Source of the DNA: Desulfosporosinus sp. OT
GTDB lineage: Bacteria; Bacillota; Desulfitobacteriia; Desulfitobacteriales; Desulfitobacteriaceae
NCBI RefSeq assembly: GCF_000224515.1
Contig: NZ_AGAF01000187.1
Coordinates: 30,646-94,645 of the forward strand
Reading direction: 5' to 3'
DNA length: 64,000 nucleotides
The translations under genes and the position numbers were made by a program. Below the pieces are notes generated by a model. The model worked only from the letters and a program-made list of their open reading frames with translations. It made no database searches and was not told the origin of the DNA. Numbering within the stretch: the stretch's first letter is position 1; each line of letters opens with the position of its first letter. This document shows, in pieces, positions 8,581 to 14,965 of this stretch.

Positions 8581-8711
8581 TTCTGCAAGTTTTTACTTGT
8601 TATAAATATACGGAGTTCCTCAATTGTAAAACCCATCATTTTAGCGAGAGAAATCAACTCAATCCATTCTGGATCTAGGGCCTGCTCTTGTTTGGGGTCA
8701 CTTGAATCCAT
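8574..8711 (-). CDS. sinI: SinI-like antirepressor
   Basis: 45 residues, ATG at 8711-8709, preceded by GGAGGG 8 nt upstream. The core LDPEWIELISLAKMMGFTIE followed by ELRIFITSKN aligns with the SinR-binding helix pair of Bacillus SinI (LDQEWVELM...ANISPEEIRKYL). There is no DNA-binding domain. It should bind and disassemble SinR, derepressing matrix genes. It ends inside the palindrome at 8538-8580 and is followed by sinR, the same order as in Bacillus. Confidence 0.85.
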   Translation of the reverse strand: MDSSDPKQEQALDPEWIELISLAKMMGFTIEELRIFITSKNLQNN

Positions 8712-8819
8712 TTCAAATCCCTCCAAAAGGTCAGCCTTTGTTCAATCCAGCCGTCATAGTTCTGAAGGAACCTTAGACCTGTGATTTTGCGTCCTCACCT
8801 TTAAGTAAGTTTGCCCTTA

Positions 8820-8826
8820 AAAGAAC
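8820..8826 (-). promoter_or_regulatory. Single SinR-type box upstream of sinI
   Basis: AAAGAAC on plus (GTTCTTT on minus), about 110 bp upstream of the sinI start. A 7-mer can occur by chance; it is listed because two palindromic pairs of the same box flank it. Confidence 0.3.
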
Positions 8827-9250
8827 TGAAATAATAGACATAATTAATTATAGCTATACCTACGGTTAATGACAAGAATCTGGAGCACCCAACACGACGC
8901 AAATACCGACACAATGATAAATAAACCCAGAAATAGACCTGTGTTGTGATTAATTCCACAAATATAATTCATTATTAAGAACAGAAAAAAATTCGGAGGG
9001 TAAAAATTCGTTCGTTATATAAAATTCAGAGGAATTAAATATCTGAATAATAATTATAAAACTGCGTAATAAAAAGGATGGCCAAGATATATGGTCATTA
9101 TAGCGAATATGAACAATATTACGTCTAAAATAAATATTTCTATTTAATGAACGGTGTAATATATTATGAACACATAGTTCTTTATAAAGAACATAAAATG
9201 AGGGGATTGTATTCAATTTAGGGCGTACTTTTGAGAAAGGAGATAACAAT
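8827..9250. other. Divergent intergenic region between sinI and the eps-like operon
   Basis: A+T-rich, no supported gene. It holds the palindromic SinR-type site at 9177-9192 and the GAAAGGAG ribosome binding site (about 9235-9242) of the next gene. A minus-strand frame across 8950-9249 is low-complexity and lacks a credible start. Confidence 0.5.
9177..9192. promoter_or_regulatory. Palindromic SinR-type operator upstream of the capAB operon
   Basis: GTTCTTTATAAAGAAC, a perfect 16-bp palindrome made of two inverted GTTCTTT boxes, 59 bp before the first gene of the operon. Bacillus SinR binds inverted GTTCTYT sites in the eps promoter; here sinR lies directly next door. Confidence 0.65.
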
Positions 9251-9433
9251 GTGAATAGAAGAACTTGCCTCAGCTGTGGTGGACGCTCATATTCCAGCTA
9301 CAGTGGAACAAACTGGGATTGCCCTTACTGTGGGGAAGATCTGGGCGATGTTCAGAACGAGTTAAGTGATATGCTGAGAGATCCTCTAGAGGAATATGAA
9401 CAAGCCATAGAGGGATTTGACGAAAAGCACTGA
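9251..9433 (+). CDS. Small zinc-ribbon protein, first gene of the eps-like operon
   Basis: 60 residues from GTG 9251, 8 nt after GGAG. Two CxxC pairs (CLSCGG at residues 6-11 and CPYCGEDL at about 24-31) form a zinc ribbon; the C-terminal half is acidic and helical. It stops 17 bp before the Wzz-like gene and is likely cotranscribed. Function unknown; it could be a regulator or a metal-binding accessory of the operon. Confidence 0.6.
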   Translation: MNRRTCLSCGGRSYSSYSGTNWDCPYCGEDLGDVQNELSDMLRDPLEEYEQAIEGFDEKH

Positions 9434-9450
9434 GAGAGGAGGCGGACGAC

Positions 9451-10155
9451 ATGGAAGAAGAAATTGACTTAAGGCAATATTGGGAAGTGCTTAAAAAGCG
9501 CTGGAAGATTATCGCTATGTTACCGCTTATTGCAGCCTTAGTGAGTGGAATAGTTAGTTTCTATTGTATTCAACCAGTTTTCCAAACTTCGACTACCTTG
9601 ATCGTCGGGAAAAAGAGCTTGGATATTGGTCAACCGTTAGAGCACATGTTGGACTATAATGTGCTTTTGGCGAACCAGCAACTCACCAAAACCTATGCTG
9701 CAATTGCCAAGAGTCGTACGGTTGAACAGAATGTGATCAATGGCTTAGAGTTGCCACTGACTGTCGAAGGGCTGGACAAACTAATCTCTGTGAACCCTGT
9801 GAAGGATACTGAGATCTTGGAAATTACGGTGAGCAATACAACCCCAGAACTGGCGGCCTCAATTGCTAATGAGGTTGCGCAAGAATTTTCTAAAGCAGTT
9901 ATCGAAATTAAGAAAGTTGACAGTGTCAGTATCGTAGATAAAGCGATGACTCCGATTAATCCCGTGAAGCCGAATAAAAAGCTGAATGTCTTGATTGCCT
10001 TTGTTGTGGGACTAATGGCCGCGGTTGGTCTGGTATTTGTCCTGGAATATTTGAAAAACACCGTAAAGACCTCAAGTGAGAAATCAGTTGATGTGGAGCA
10101 GCTTTTAGGGATACCGGTACTTGGTATCATTCCGAACTATCAAATCGGCAAATAA
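9451..10155 (+). CDS. Wzz/CapA-family polysaccharide chain-length regulator (tyrosine-kinase modulator)
   Basis: 234 residues. It has a Wzz N-terminal domain (EIDLRQYWEVLKKRWKII) with a first membrane span at about 20-42, an extracellular segment, and a second span at about 178-200. The PxxP-rich segment MTPINPVKPNK just before the second span is the family signature. The protein lacks its own kinase domain and is paired with the separate kinase gene that follows, as in Gram-positive CapA/CapB and EpsA/EpsB. RBS GAGAGGAGG upstream. Confidence 0.9.
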   Translation: MEEEIDLRQYWEVLKKRWKIIAMLPLIAALVSGIVSFYCIQPVFQTSTTLIVGKKSLDIGQPLEHMLDYNVLLANQQLTKTYAAIAKSRTVEQNVINGLELPLTVEGLDKLISVNPVKDTEILEITVSNTTPELAASIANEVAQEFSKAVIEIKKVDSVSIVDKAMTPINPVKPNKKLNVLIAFVVGLMAAVGLVFVLEYLKNTVKTSSEKSVDVEQLLGIPVLGIIPNYQIGK

Positions 10156-10177
10156 GGGTGAGAGGAGAAGATTTCAA

Positions 10178-10885
10178 GTGGCATATTCATTAATTACCTT
10201 AGAAGAAAGCAAATCTCCAATCTCAGAGGCCTATCGGACGTTGCGGACGAATATCCAGTTTAGAAGTGTGAATTCAGAGAACAACAAAATAATGATCACC
10301 AGCGCGGGACGTCGGGAAGGGAAATCATTCACAGTTGCTAACCTCGCGGTGAGTATGGCTCAAGATGGAAAATCAGTGCTTGTGGTCGATGCCGATCTGC
10401 GGAATCCTACTCAGGACAAACTATTTGGGTTGGATAATGGGAAGGGGTTGTCGGTTGCTCTGACTCAGGATCAAGACATCAGCCAATATATCCAGGAGAC
10501 ATCAGTGCCCGGTGTGATGGTTCTTACGGCAGGTCCGGTGCCCTTGAATCCGGCTGAACTCATTGGTACTGTACGAATGAAGCAGTTGGTCAAAGAAGTG
10601 AGCGAACTATATGACATGGTCCTCTTCGATACCCCTCCGATTATTGCGGTTACGGATGGTAGTATTCTTGCTCAAGAAGTTGACTGGGTCGTCTTGGTCA
10701 TGGATTTAGGTGAAGAGAACAAAAATTATGTCCAACACGCCAAAGAACTGCTGGATAAAGTAGACGCCAAGTTTCTGGGGGCTGTTCTCAATAAAGTGGA
10801 CATGAAACCCAGCGAATATTATTACTATGAATACAACGAATCGAAACACCCGAAGAAGAGACATCGTCGTCATAAAGCGGGCTAA
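10178..10885 (+). CDS. CpsD/CapB-family tyrosine-protein kinase
   Basis: 235 residues from GTG 10178, which follows GAGAGGAG; a frame open from 10121 overlaps the upstream gene and is less likely. It has Walker A (SAGRREGKSFTVANLAV), Walker A' (LVVDADLRNP) and Walker B (LFDTPP) of bacterial BY-kinases. The C-terminus EYYYYEYNE is the Tyr cluster that is autophosphorylated, followed by a basic tail. It needs the membrane activator encoded just upstream and controls chain length and export. Confidence 0.92.
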   Translation: MAYSLITLEESKSPISEAYRTLRTNIQFRSVNSENNKIMITSAGRREGKSFTVANLAVSMAQDGKSVLVVDADLRNPTQDKLFGLDNGKGLSVALTQDQDISQYIQETSVPGVMVLTAGPVPLNPAELIGTVRMKQLVKEVSELYDMVLFDTPPIIAVTDGSILAQEVDWVVLVMDLGEENKNYVQHAKELLDKVDAKFLGAVLNKVDMKPSEYYYYEYNESKHPKKRHRRHKAG

Positions 10886-10914
10886 AGGTCGCGACCATAG
10901 AGTGCAATGCACCG

Positions 10915-10972
10915 AGGACAGGACCCTTTCTTTTCTTTGATAATTCGATATTTTACTCAATGCAGTACATAC
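10915..10972 (+). repeat. Dispersed repeat R1, partial copy
   Basis: Contains GGACCCTTTCTTTTCTTTG and AATTCGATATTTTACT, matching the second half of the R1 copies at 14021 and 23160. Confidence 0.55.
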
Positions 10973-10987
10973 TATTATAAAAATTGC

Positions 10988-11032
10988 AAAGAATCCCTGG
11001 AGGCCAAAACATTAGGCGTTCAGGGATTCTTT
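10988..11032 (+). terminator. Terminator-like hairpin downstream of the tyrosine kinase gene
   Basis: AAAGAATCCCTG (10988-10999) and CAGGGATTCTTT (11021-11032) form a 12-bp stem with a 21-nt loop, 100 bp after the kinase stop. It suggests the eps-like operon ends after three genes. Confidence 0.6.
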
Positions 11033-11083
11033 AATGTTACGCGATGGGATCGTGTTACCAAATTCTTCCTCATTATTTGTTTG

Positions 11084-11308
11084 CTAAGATAATTGAGCAA
11101 ACTTTCCAATGAAAATTGTTCTGCCTTCCAGTTCTCTGATAACTTCAAGATTTCTTGAGTTAATGATGCATAATTCTATTAATTCTGTAATTGTAGCTTT
11201 TTTAGGTTCAGGTGCTTGTGTTTTAGATACCTCAACCAGCCTATTGACAAATTTTCCAATAAACTTAATTGGTTGTTTCTTTGCAGAGTCTTTAGTTAAA
11301 TTGATAAA
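11084..11308 (-). pseudogene. Unrecognised minus-strand coding fragment
   Basis: An open frame without start codon, ending at TAG 11086-11084. It has protein-like composition: KFIGKFVNRLVEVSKTQ, PEPKKATITELIELC, then NLEVIRELEGRTIFIGKFAQ at the end. A stop lies just upstream of its first Leu. It looks like the 3' tail of a lost gene. I do not recognise the family. Confidence 0.35.
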
Positions 11309-11417
11309 GGTCTATGAACCTTTTGGCTTGCCCATGAACGACATCGCTAACCTTTGTGAATTAGTGGGCGCGGATATACAGGACGTGGCTAAGAGAATGG
11401 GGTTTGATGCAGAATAG
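11285..11417 (+). pseudogene. Fragment of UDP-glucose/UDP-mannuronate 6-dehydrogenase gene
   Basis: Reads SLVKLIKVYEPFGLPMNDIA then NLCELVGADIQDVAKRMGFD, matching the central helix of UDP-sugar 6-dehydrogenases (E.IK...NAFLATKISFINEIANLCE.VGADV.DVAKGMG). Only about 40 residues remain, with no upstream or downstream domain. It is a decayed remnant of a capsule-precursor gene. Confidence 0.65.
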
Positions 11418-11423
11418 GTGTGA

Positions 11424-11470
11424 TAAGTTCCTAAATGCCGAGACAATCAAGGTGTTTAATTTGTCGAATC
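11424..11470 (+). pseudogene. Short remnant of the UDP-glucuronate epimerase gene
   Basis: The stretch around AGACAATCAAGGTGTTTAAT (11440-11459) matches the epimerase gene at about 170-205 (encoding FKGETIKVFNFG), diverging after that. It lies directly after the dehydrogenase fragment, which suggests that a second capsule-sugar locus has decayed here. Confidence 0.55.
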
Positions 11471-11581
11471 TCTTTTGGGGTTGGTTAATGTAATAAAACA
11501 AGTCGTGTAAGATTCGAAGAAGTGCTCGAGGGAATCGACGAATTATACCATAAAATAGTCTGAACGAGGGGCTCATACTTA

Positions 11582-11974
11582 ACAAAGAGGAAGTAACAAA
11601 AAACTTCTTAGAAAAGGTATGGACGTAAAATCAAACAAGAGCGAATCCACATCAAATGCGGGTTCGCTCTTGTTCTCATTATTAGCTCTTCTCAGGAACT
11701 AATAAGTTATTAGAATTCATTAAATCAAGATAATTAAACGAGTTAGTCGTGTTCACTTTTGGAATCTGGATTTCAATTTGATCGTTAATCTTAGAATTGG
11801 TTGTGCTAAAGTTTATTTGTAGGTTCAAAGTCCCAACGCCATCAAGCGAGGCAGTTTGATTTCCACTTAGGGTGTTCATCAGTTGAGCAATTTGAGCTAT
11901 GTTGAACTTGAAATCAATAGTTCCAATTTCTTGGATAATATAACCGTTAGAAATAGCATATTGCAAATCGATAC
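11582..11974 (-). pseudogene. Duplicated 3' end of the lipoprotein gene (copy of 14871-15262)
   Basis: About 390 bp almost identical to the end of the lipoprotein gene at 14966-16138, including its terminator hairpin (arms 11634-11645 and 11663-11674). The coding part (11682 to about 11974) encodes the last 94-98 residues with a few substitutions. Homology stops abruptly near 11974. There is no signal peptide and no promoter; this is a truncated duplicate. Confidence 0.9.
11634..11674 (-). terminator. Terminator hairpin of the truncated lipoprotein copy
   Basis: AACAAGAGCGAA / TTCGCTCTTGTT arms, same as at 14918-14958. Confidence 0.6.
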
Positions 11975-12113
11975 CTTAATCACAAATTTACCTCTGGAAA
12001 TAATCCGGAAAGTTAAAGAAGACTTAAGCCAATGAACCCGTCCGGTCGCCTCTTCACACGAGGACTGGTACTTCCTGGAATTTGTCGATGAATTCAGGGG
12101 GGTTGTTAAAAGC

Positions 12114-12149
12114 TCTTGCAATGGGCGTTTTCGAACGCCCATTGCAAGA
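12114..12149 (-). terminator. Strong terminator hairpin downstream of the first RelE-type toxin gene
   Basis: 16-bp perfect arms TCTTGCAATGGGCGTT (12114-12129) and complement (12134-12149) around a TTCG tetraloop, 10 bp past the toxin stop on the minus strand. Confidence 0.75.
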
Positions 12150-12158
12150 ACTCGTTTA

Positions 12159-12437
12159 TTAATATGGAGGACGCAAACAATGGTCATGGTCTCCGATGTT
12201 TCGCATTAAACAAACATCGTTACCTTTATCGTCAGCAATCCATTCAAACGTAAAACGTATGGACATATTCAAGCTGCCTTCCCAAAGACTATCCGTTCCT
12301 TGAATACGTTTAACCCTGAAAGAAGGATGTTGCCAATCGTCCTGAAACTGATAGATCTTGTCCATAAAAAGAGCTTGAACATCTTTAGGTAACTTCTTGA
12401 AAGCTCGCTTGAAACGAGAGATACTATCAATCTTCAT
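12159..12437 (-). CDS. RelE/ParE-superfamily toxin (module 1)
   Basis: 92 residues from the ATG at 12437, overlapping the antitoxin end by 11 nt. MKIDSISRFKRAFKKLPKDV is the N-terminal helix pair of RelE-fold toxins, followed by SFRVKRIQGTDSLWEGSLNM, IRFTFEW and a C-terminal MRNIGDHDH, typical of RelE-type mRNA interferases (strand-Arg and terminal His). Translationally coupled to the AbrB-type antitoxin. Probably a ribosome-dependent or free RNase; activity is inferred. Confidence 0.82.
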   Translation of the reverse strand: MKIDSISRFKRAFKKLPKDVQALFMDKIYQFQDDWQHPSFRVKRIQGTDSLWEGSLNMSIRFTFEWIADDKGNDVCLMRNIGDHDHCLRPPY

Positions 12438-12738
12438 CTTCTTTCCCCAAATCAGAAAGGAACTCTTCCATTGAGTCAAAATGTTTAACGTTTCCGGCTT
12501 CTATTTCGGCTTGAGCTTCACGTTCCCCCGATTGCCATTCCTCAGTCCAGAACCATTGTTGGTCGGCTGGAATAAGCTTTTTGGGTTCCAGGATGATTCT
12601 TCCATCTTCAACACACAACTCAAAAATGTCACCATCGACCAATCGAAGCTCCCTTTTGACCTCGGCCCCAAGCGTTACCACAGAACGTTTTCCTAGTCGC
12701 ACAAAGCCGAAGGATTTTCTCTTTGCTTGAGCCTGCAT
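12427..12738 (-). CDS. AbrB/MazE-fold antitoxin (module 1)
   Basis: 103 residues. Residues 10-55 form a swapped-hairpin AbrB fold (VRLGKRSVVTLGAEVKREL, VDGDIFEL, GRIILEPKK). The acidic C-terminus (QQWFWTEEWQSGEREAQAEI, then HFDSMEEFLSDLGKEDED) should neutralise the toxin. The same WFWTEEWQ...SMEEFLSDL arrangement is seen in the antitoxin at 13639, so the two modules are paralogous. Confidence 0.8.
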   Translation of the reverse strand: MQAQAKRKSFGFVRLGKRSVVTLGAEVKRELRLVDGDIFELCVEDGRIILEPKKLIPADQQWFWTEEWQSGEREAQAEIEAGNVKHFDSMEEFLSDLGKEDED

Positions 12739-12923
12739 GTCATTACCGCCTTTCAGTATTTCAGGTCATCTGTTAAATATAGTATACCATTAATTTGTTC
12801 ATACATCCATTACGCAAACTGTTGGATACCTCATTCCCAATGGGGAAGGTCACCAGAAAACCCCATTTGGTAATGTTTCAGTGACGCCTTTTAATAATGA
12901 AATCTTACTTTAACGATACTCAC

Positions 12924-12960
12924 CGGAATGCCTCCCGTTGGTCAGCGTTCCGGACAGGGA
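12924..12960 (+). repeat. Dispersed repeat R1, 5' half
   Basis: GGAATGCCTCCCGTTGGTCA followed by GCGTTCCGGACAGGG; the GGAATGC/GCGTTCC ends pair into a hairpin. Confidence 0.65.
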
Positions 12961-13032
12961 GACTCAAGAGTTATAGAAAACTAAAGGGTTTAGAGTAGGT
13001 GAAGTCAATGATAGGTATGGCCTGGTTTCAGG

Positions 13033-13062
13033 TTCAAATTCGGAATCGATTCCGAATTTGAA
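13033..13062. repeat. Perfect 30-bp palindrome
   Basis: Half-site TTCAAATTCGGAATC, fully symmetric. Its outer AAATTCG/CGAATTTGA ends are shared with the palindrome at 24123-24146. Confidence 0.85.
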
Positions 13063-13163
13063 TTACCATGGTCAGAGGCGGGCCGGGTTTTTGTCCACAA
13101 GAGCGGCCCTTAGGCCGCAATAACAACTGCCATCGGCAGGCATGCATTTCCGTCTGGCGGGTA

Positions 13164-13376
13164 TTAATACAGAGGCGGATCATATAAATCGGTAGTTGTT
13201 AAATCCGTGATTTTGATATCTCGTTTACCGATCAATTCACCGCCGGTGGTGAGAAACATATTTTTTGCTATAATTAGTTCCATAGCGGCCTCAGCTTCCG
13301 CGGCGGTCAGATCTGCCCGCGGTGCCGGCAGCGTAAGCGTAAATGTGTTGCCCAGCGTTGTGGCAAAGGTGTTACA
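13164..13376 (-). pseudogene. DUF2922-like small protein gene lacking a start
   Basis: Minus-strand frame ending at TAA 13166-13164. It reads FATTLGNTFTLTLPAPRADL, TAAEAEAAMELIIAKNMFLT, TGGELIGKRDIKITDLTTTD, matching the DUF2922 family (about 70 residues, LTxxEvxxAMxxII...vFttxGG). No ATG/GTG/TTG precedes it in frame before a stop at about 13399, so the first 8-10 residues appear lost. The usual DUF1659 partner gene is not visible. Confidence 0.6.
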
Positions 13377-13412
13377 TTGAGTGTTTGGGACAATACATTC
13401 TTAAGGTTTGAA

Positions 13413-13670
13413 TTAGAGGCTTTTTAGGACATCATGGTGTCCTACGGCACGCAATACAATCGTATCACTTGTCCGTTCAAAAATTATCCGAATATCCATA
13501 TTTGCATATGCTTCAATAAAAGAAGTGTCTTCGATCTTGTGAGTTTGCAAGGATGGATGCCTTGGGTTATCGGCAAGGTAGCGGAGGGCTTTTAATACTT
13601 GTCTTTGCTCCCTTTGCGACAGCAGGAGAAAGTCAGCATCAAATGGTTTGGTTCTTATTATTATTGGCAT
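13413..13670 (-). CDS. RelE/ParE-superfamily toxin (module 2)
   Basis: 85 residues with RelE fold features: N-terminal helix pair (PFDADFLLLSQREQRQVLKA), HPSLQTHKIEDTSFIEAYAN, DIRIIFERTSDTIVLRAVG and terminal HHDVLKSL with the conserved GxHD. The start overlaps the antitoxin gene by 32 nt, so the two are coupled. Paralogous in layout to the pair at 12159-12738. Confidence 0.85.
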   Translation of the reverse strand: MPIIIRTKPFDADFLLLSQREQRQVLKALRYLADNPRHPSLQTHKIEDTSFIEAYANMDIRIIFERTSDTIVLRAVGHHDVLKSL

Positions 13671-13956
13671 GGGAAAGCTCCTCCAGATCTTTAATTGCCT
13701 CCTCCATGTTGGTAAATGTTTTATATTCGCCGTTTTCTAGGGCTTCTTGGCTCTGCTTCATTTTTTCTTGCCATTCTTTAGTCCAAAAGTATTTTTGATT
13801 TTTATCTACCCAGTCGACTGGTCTTAAAAAGATCCCACCATCTTTCTCCTCAATTATGACATAATCTCCCTCATGTAGATTAAGGTCCTTGGCAATTTGG
13901 GCTAGACTGACAATCATTCTTTTTTGTATTTGTTGTACAATGGCCACTCGTTTCAC
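13639..13956 (-). CDS. AbrB/MazE-fold antitoxin (module 2)
   Basis: 105 residues; AbrB-like N-terminal half (QKRMIVSLAQIAKDLNLHEG, DYVIIEEKDGGIFLRPVDW) and a toxin-binding acidic tail (NQKYFWTKEWQEKMKQSQEA, FTNMEEAIKDLEE). Homologous to the 12427 antitoxin in both halves. Confidence 0.8.
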   Translation of the reverse strand: MKRVAIVQQIQKRMIVSLAQIAKDLNLHEGDYVIIEEKDGGIFLRPVDWVDKNQKYFWTKEWQEKMKQSQEALENGEYKTFTNMEEAIKDLEELSHANNNKNQTI

Positions 13957-14020
13957 CAGCTTTCACAGCTCAGTCGTATATACAGCTTAACCTATTTTGT
14001 TAAATATATCAACGAGGGAG

Positions 14021-14100
14021 GGCCTCCCGTTGGTCATCGTTCCGGGCAGTGTCATGGAACCTTTCTTTTCTTCAAAAGTTCGACATTTTACTTGATGTAA
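14021..14100 (+). repeat. Dispersed repeat R1, full copy
   Basis: GGCCTCCCGTTGGTCA, TCGTTCCGGGCAG, TGGAACCTTTCTTTTCTTC and AAAGTTCGACATTTTACT in this order, as in the minus-strand copy at 7577-7653 and the copy at 24015. Confidence 0.7.
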
Positions 14101-14170
14101 GCTAGAGACTATTGGTGCCATTGTCATAATACCCATTATAGGACACCCCGTAAGGATAGCTAGTTTACAA

Positions 14171-14192
14171 TTTATACCTGTTTGGGTATAAA
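14171..14192. promoter_or_regulatory. Inverted repeat upstream of the UPF0175 gene
   Basis: TTTATACC (14171-14178), six-nt loop, GGTATAAA (14185-14192), about 20 bp before a TATAAT box (14210-14215). Possible autoregulatory operator of the toxin-antitoxin operon. Confidence 0.4.
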
Positions 14193-14239
14193 TGATTTCA
14201 AATTTAGTATATAATATAATGCAAAAGGGAGTGATGCTG

Positions 14240-14542
14240 ATGGCTGTGGAGCAATCAAAGGTACAGGTGAACATTCCAGACGATTTTGTGCCAATTGTTA
14301 ATAGCTTGGGGGTCGGGACTTCGTTGGATGACAGGGTCAGACTGTCCCTTGCGATAGGTCTTTTTGCAAGCAAGGCCGCCTCGTTAGCCCAAGCAGCGCA
14401 GCTTTCTGGACGGTCACTGTTGGATTTCATGGAGATTTTGAGAAGCCGAGGGTTGCATTGGGGCGAGTATACAGCAGAGCAGCAATCCCAGGACGATGAG
14501 TCTCTTAGGAAGTTGCTGGATGAAATGGGAGCCGTAAAATGA
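14240..14542 (+). CDS. UPF0175-family antitoxin
   Basis: 100 residues from ATG 14240, 8 nt after AAAAGGGAG; earlier in-frame starts lack a site. It has the UPF0175 pattern: an N-terminal strand (VQVNIPDDFV) and then RVRLSLAIGLFASKAASLAQ, AAQLSGRSLLDFMEILRSRG, a ribbon-helix/HTH-like DNA-binding region. These proteins pair with DUF3368 PIN toxins, and the next gene (overlap 4 nt) is one. Confidence 0.82.
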   Translation: MAVEQSKVQVNIPDDFVPIVNSLGVGTSLDDRVRLSLAIGLFASKAASLAQAAQLSGRSLLDFMEILRSRGLHWGEYTAEQQSQDDESLRKLLDEMGAVK

Positions 14543-14781
14543 TTAGGGTTGTTTGCAATTCTAGCCCAATCATAGGTCTTTCTACGATTGGAAAGCTAGA
14601 TCTATTATGGACTCTATTTGATGATGTTCTTATCCCAGAAGCCGTATTTGAGGAAATTGTCCACGGAAATTTGGTCCAGCATACCAGTGCGATTGAATTG
14701 GAGAAGGCGGTTCTGAATCAGAAAATCTCTGTTTTTAAGGTGGAAAATCAGTCAATGGTAGAGCAAGCTGCCTCATTATAA
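14539..14781 (+). pseudogene. DUF3368 PIN-domain toxin, C-terminally truncated
   Basis: 80 residues. The N-terminus MIRVVCNSSPIIGLSTIGKL and FDDVLIPEAVFEEIVHG match DUF3368 PIN proteins, which are usually about 150-160 residues. The region with the later acidic catalytic residues (LDxGEAEAI..., LLLDExxAR) is missing. At 14771 the sequence changes into a copy of the start of the antitoxin gene at 25549-25923, which supplies the TAA stop. Probably an inactive toxin. Confidence 0.75.
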
Positions 14782-14812
14782 AATTCTATTGGGATGGTTA
14801 TTTGACGTTTCA
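14771..14812 (-). pseudogene. Fragment of an AbrB-type antitoxin gene (copy of 25823-25863)
   Basis: TCATTATAAAATTCTATTGG and GATGGTTATTTGACGTTT match the minus-strand gene at 25549-25923 (encoding QITIPIEFYNE) with one substitution. It marks the recombination joint that truncated the PIN gene. Confidence 0.75.
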
Positions 14813-14917
14813 TTTCTTCGACTGGCCATGCTTGAGGAAGCAGAGTGAAAAGGAAGGTAGAGAAGAAAAGAAGGAAGTAACAAAAAACTTCTTAAAAAAG
14901 GTATGGACGTAAAATCA

Positions 14918-14958
14918 AACAAGAGCGAATCCACATTAAATGCGGGTTCGCTCTTGTT
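14918..14958 (-). terminator. Terminator of the lipoprotein gene
   Basis: AACAAGAGCGAA (14918-14929) / TTCGCTCTTGTT (14947-14958), 8 bp after the lipoprotein stop on the minus strand. Confidence 0.75.
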
Positions 14959-14965
14959 CTCATTA

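Larger units (their letters stand above)
12739..13163. other. Non-coding region with R1 repeat and a 30-bp palindrome
   Basis: No gene visible. It contains an R1 copy (12924-12960), the palindrome at 13033-13062 and GC-rich sequence after 13070. Confidence 0.4.

Noticed and set aside
8950-9249. Minus-strand 99-codon frame between sinI and the eps operon
   Set aside because: Low-complexity, A+T-driven composition, no ribosome binding site, and it covers the likely promoter/operator.
11109-11284. Plus-strand frame leading into the dehydrogenase fragment
   Set aside because: The first 60 residues are the antisense shadow of the more protein-like minus-strand fragment; only the last 40 residues match a family.
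14192-14239. Longer N-terminus for the UPF0175 antitoxin
   Set aside because: It would start inside the promoter/inverted repeat; the ATG at 14240 has a good ribosome binding site.
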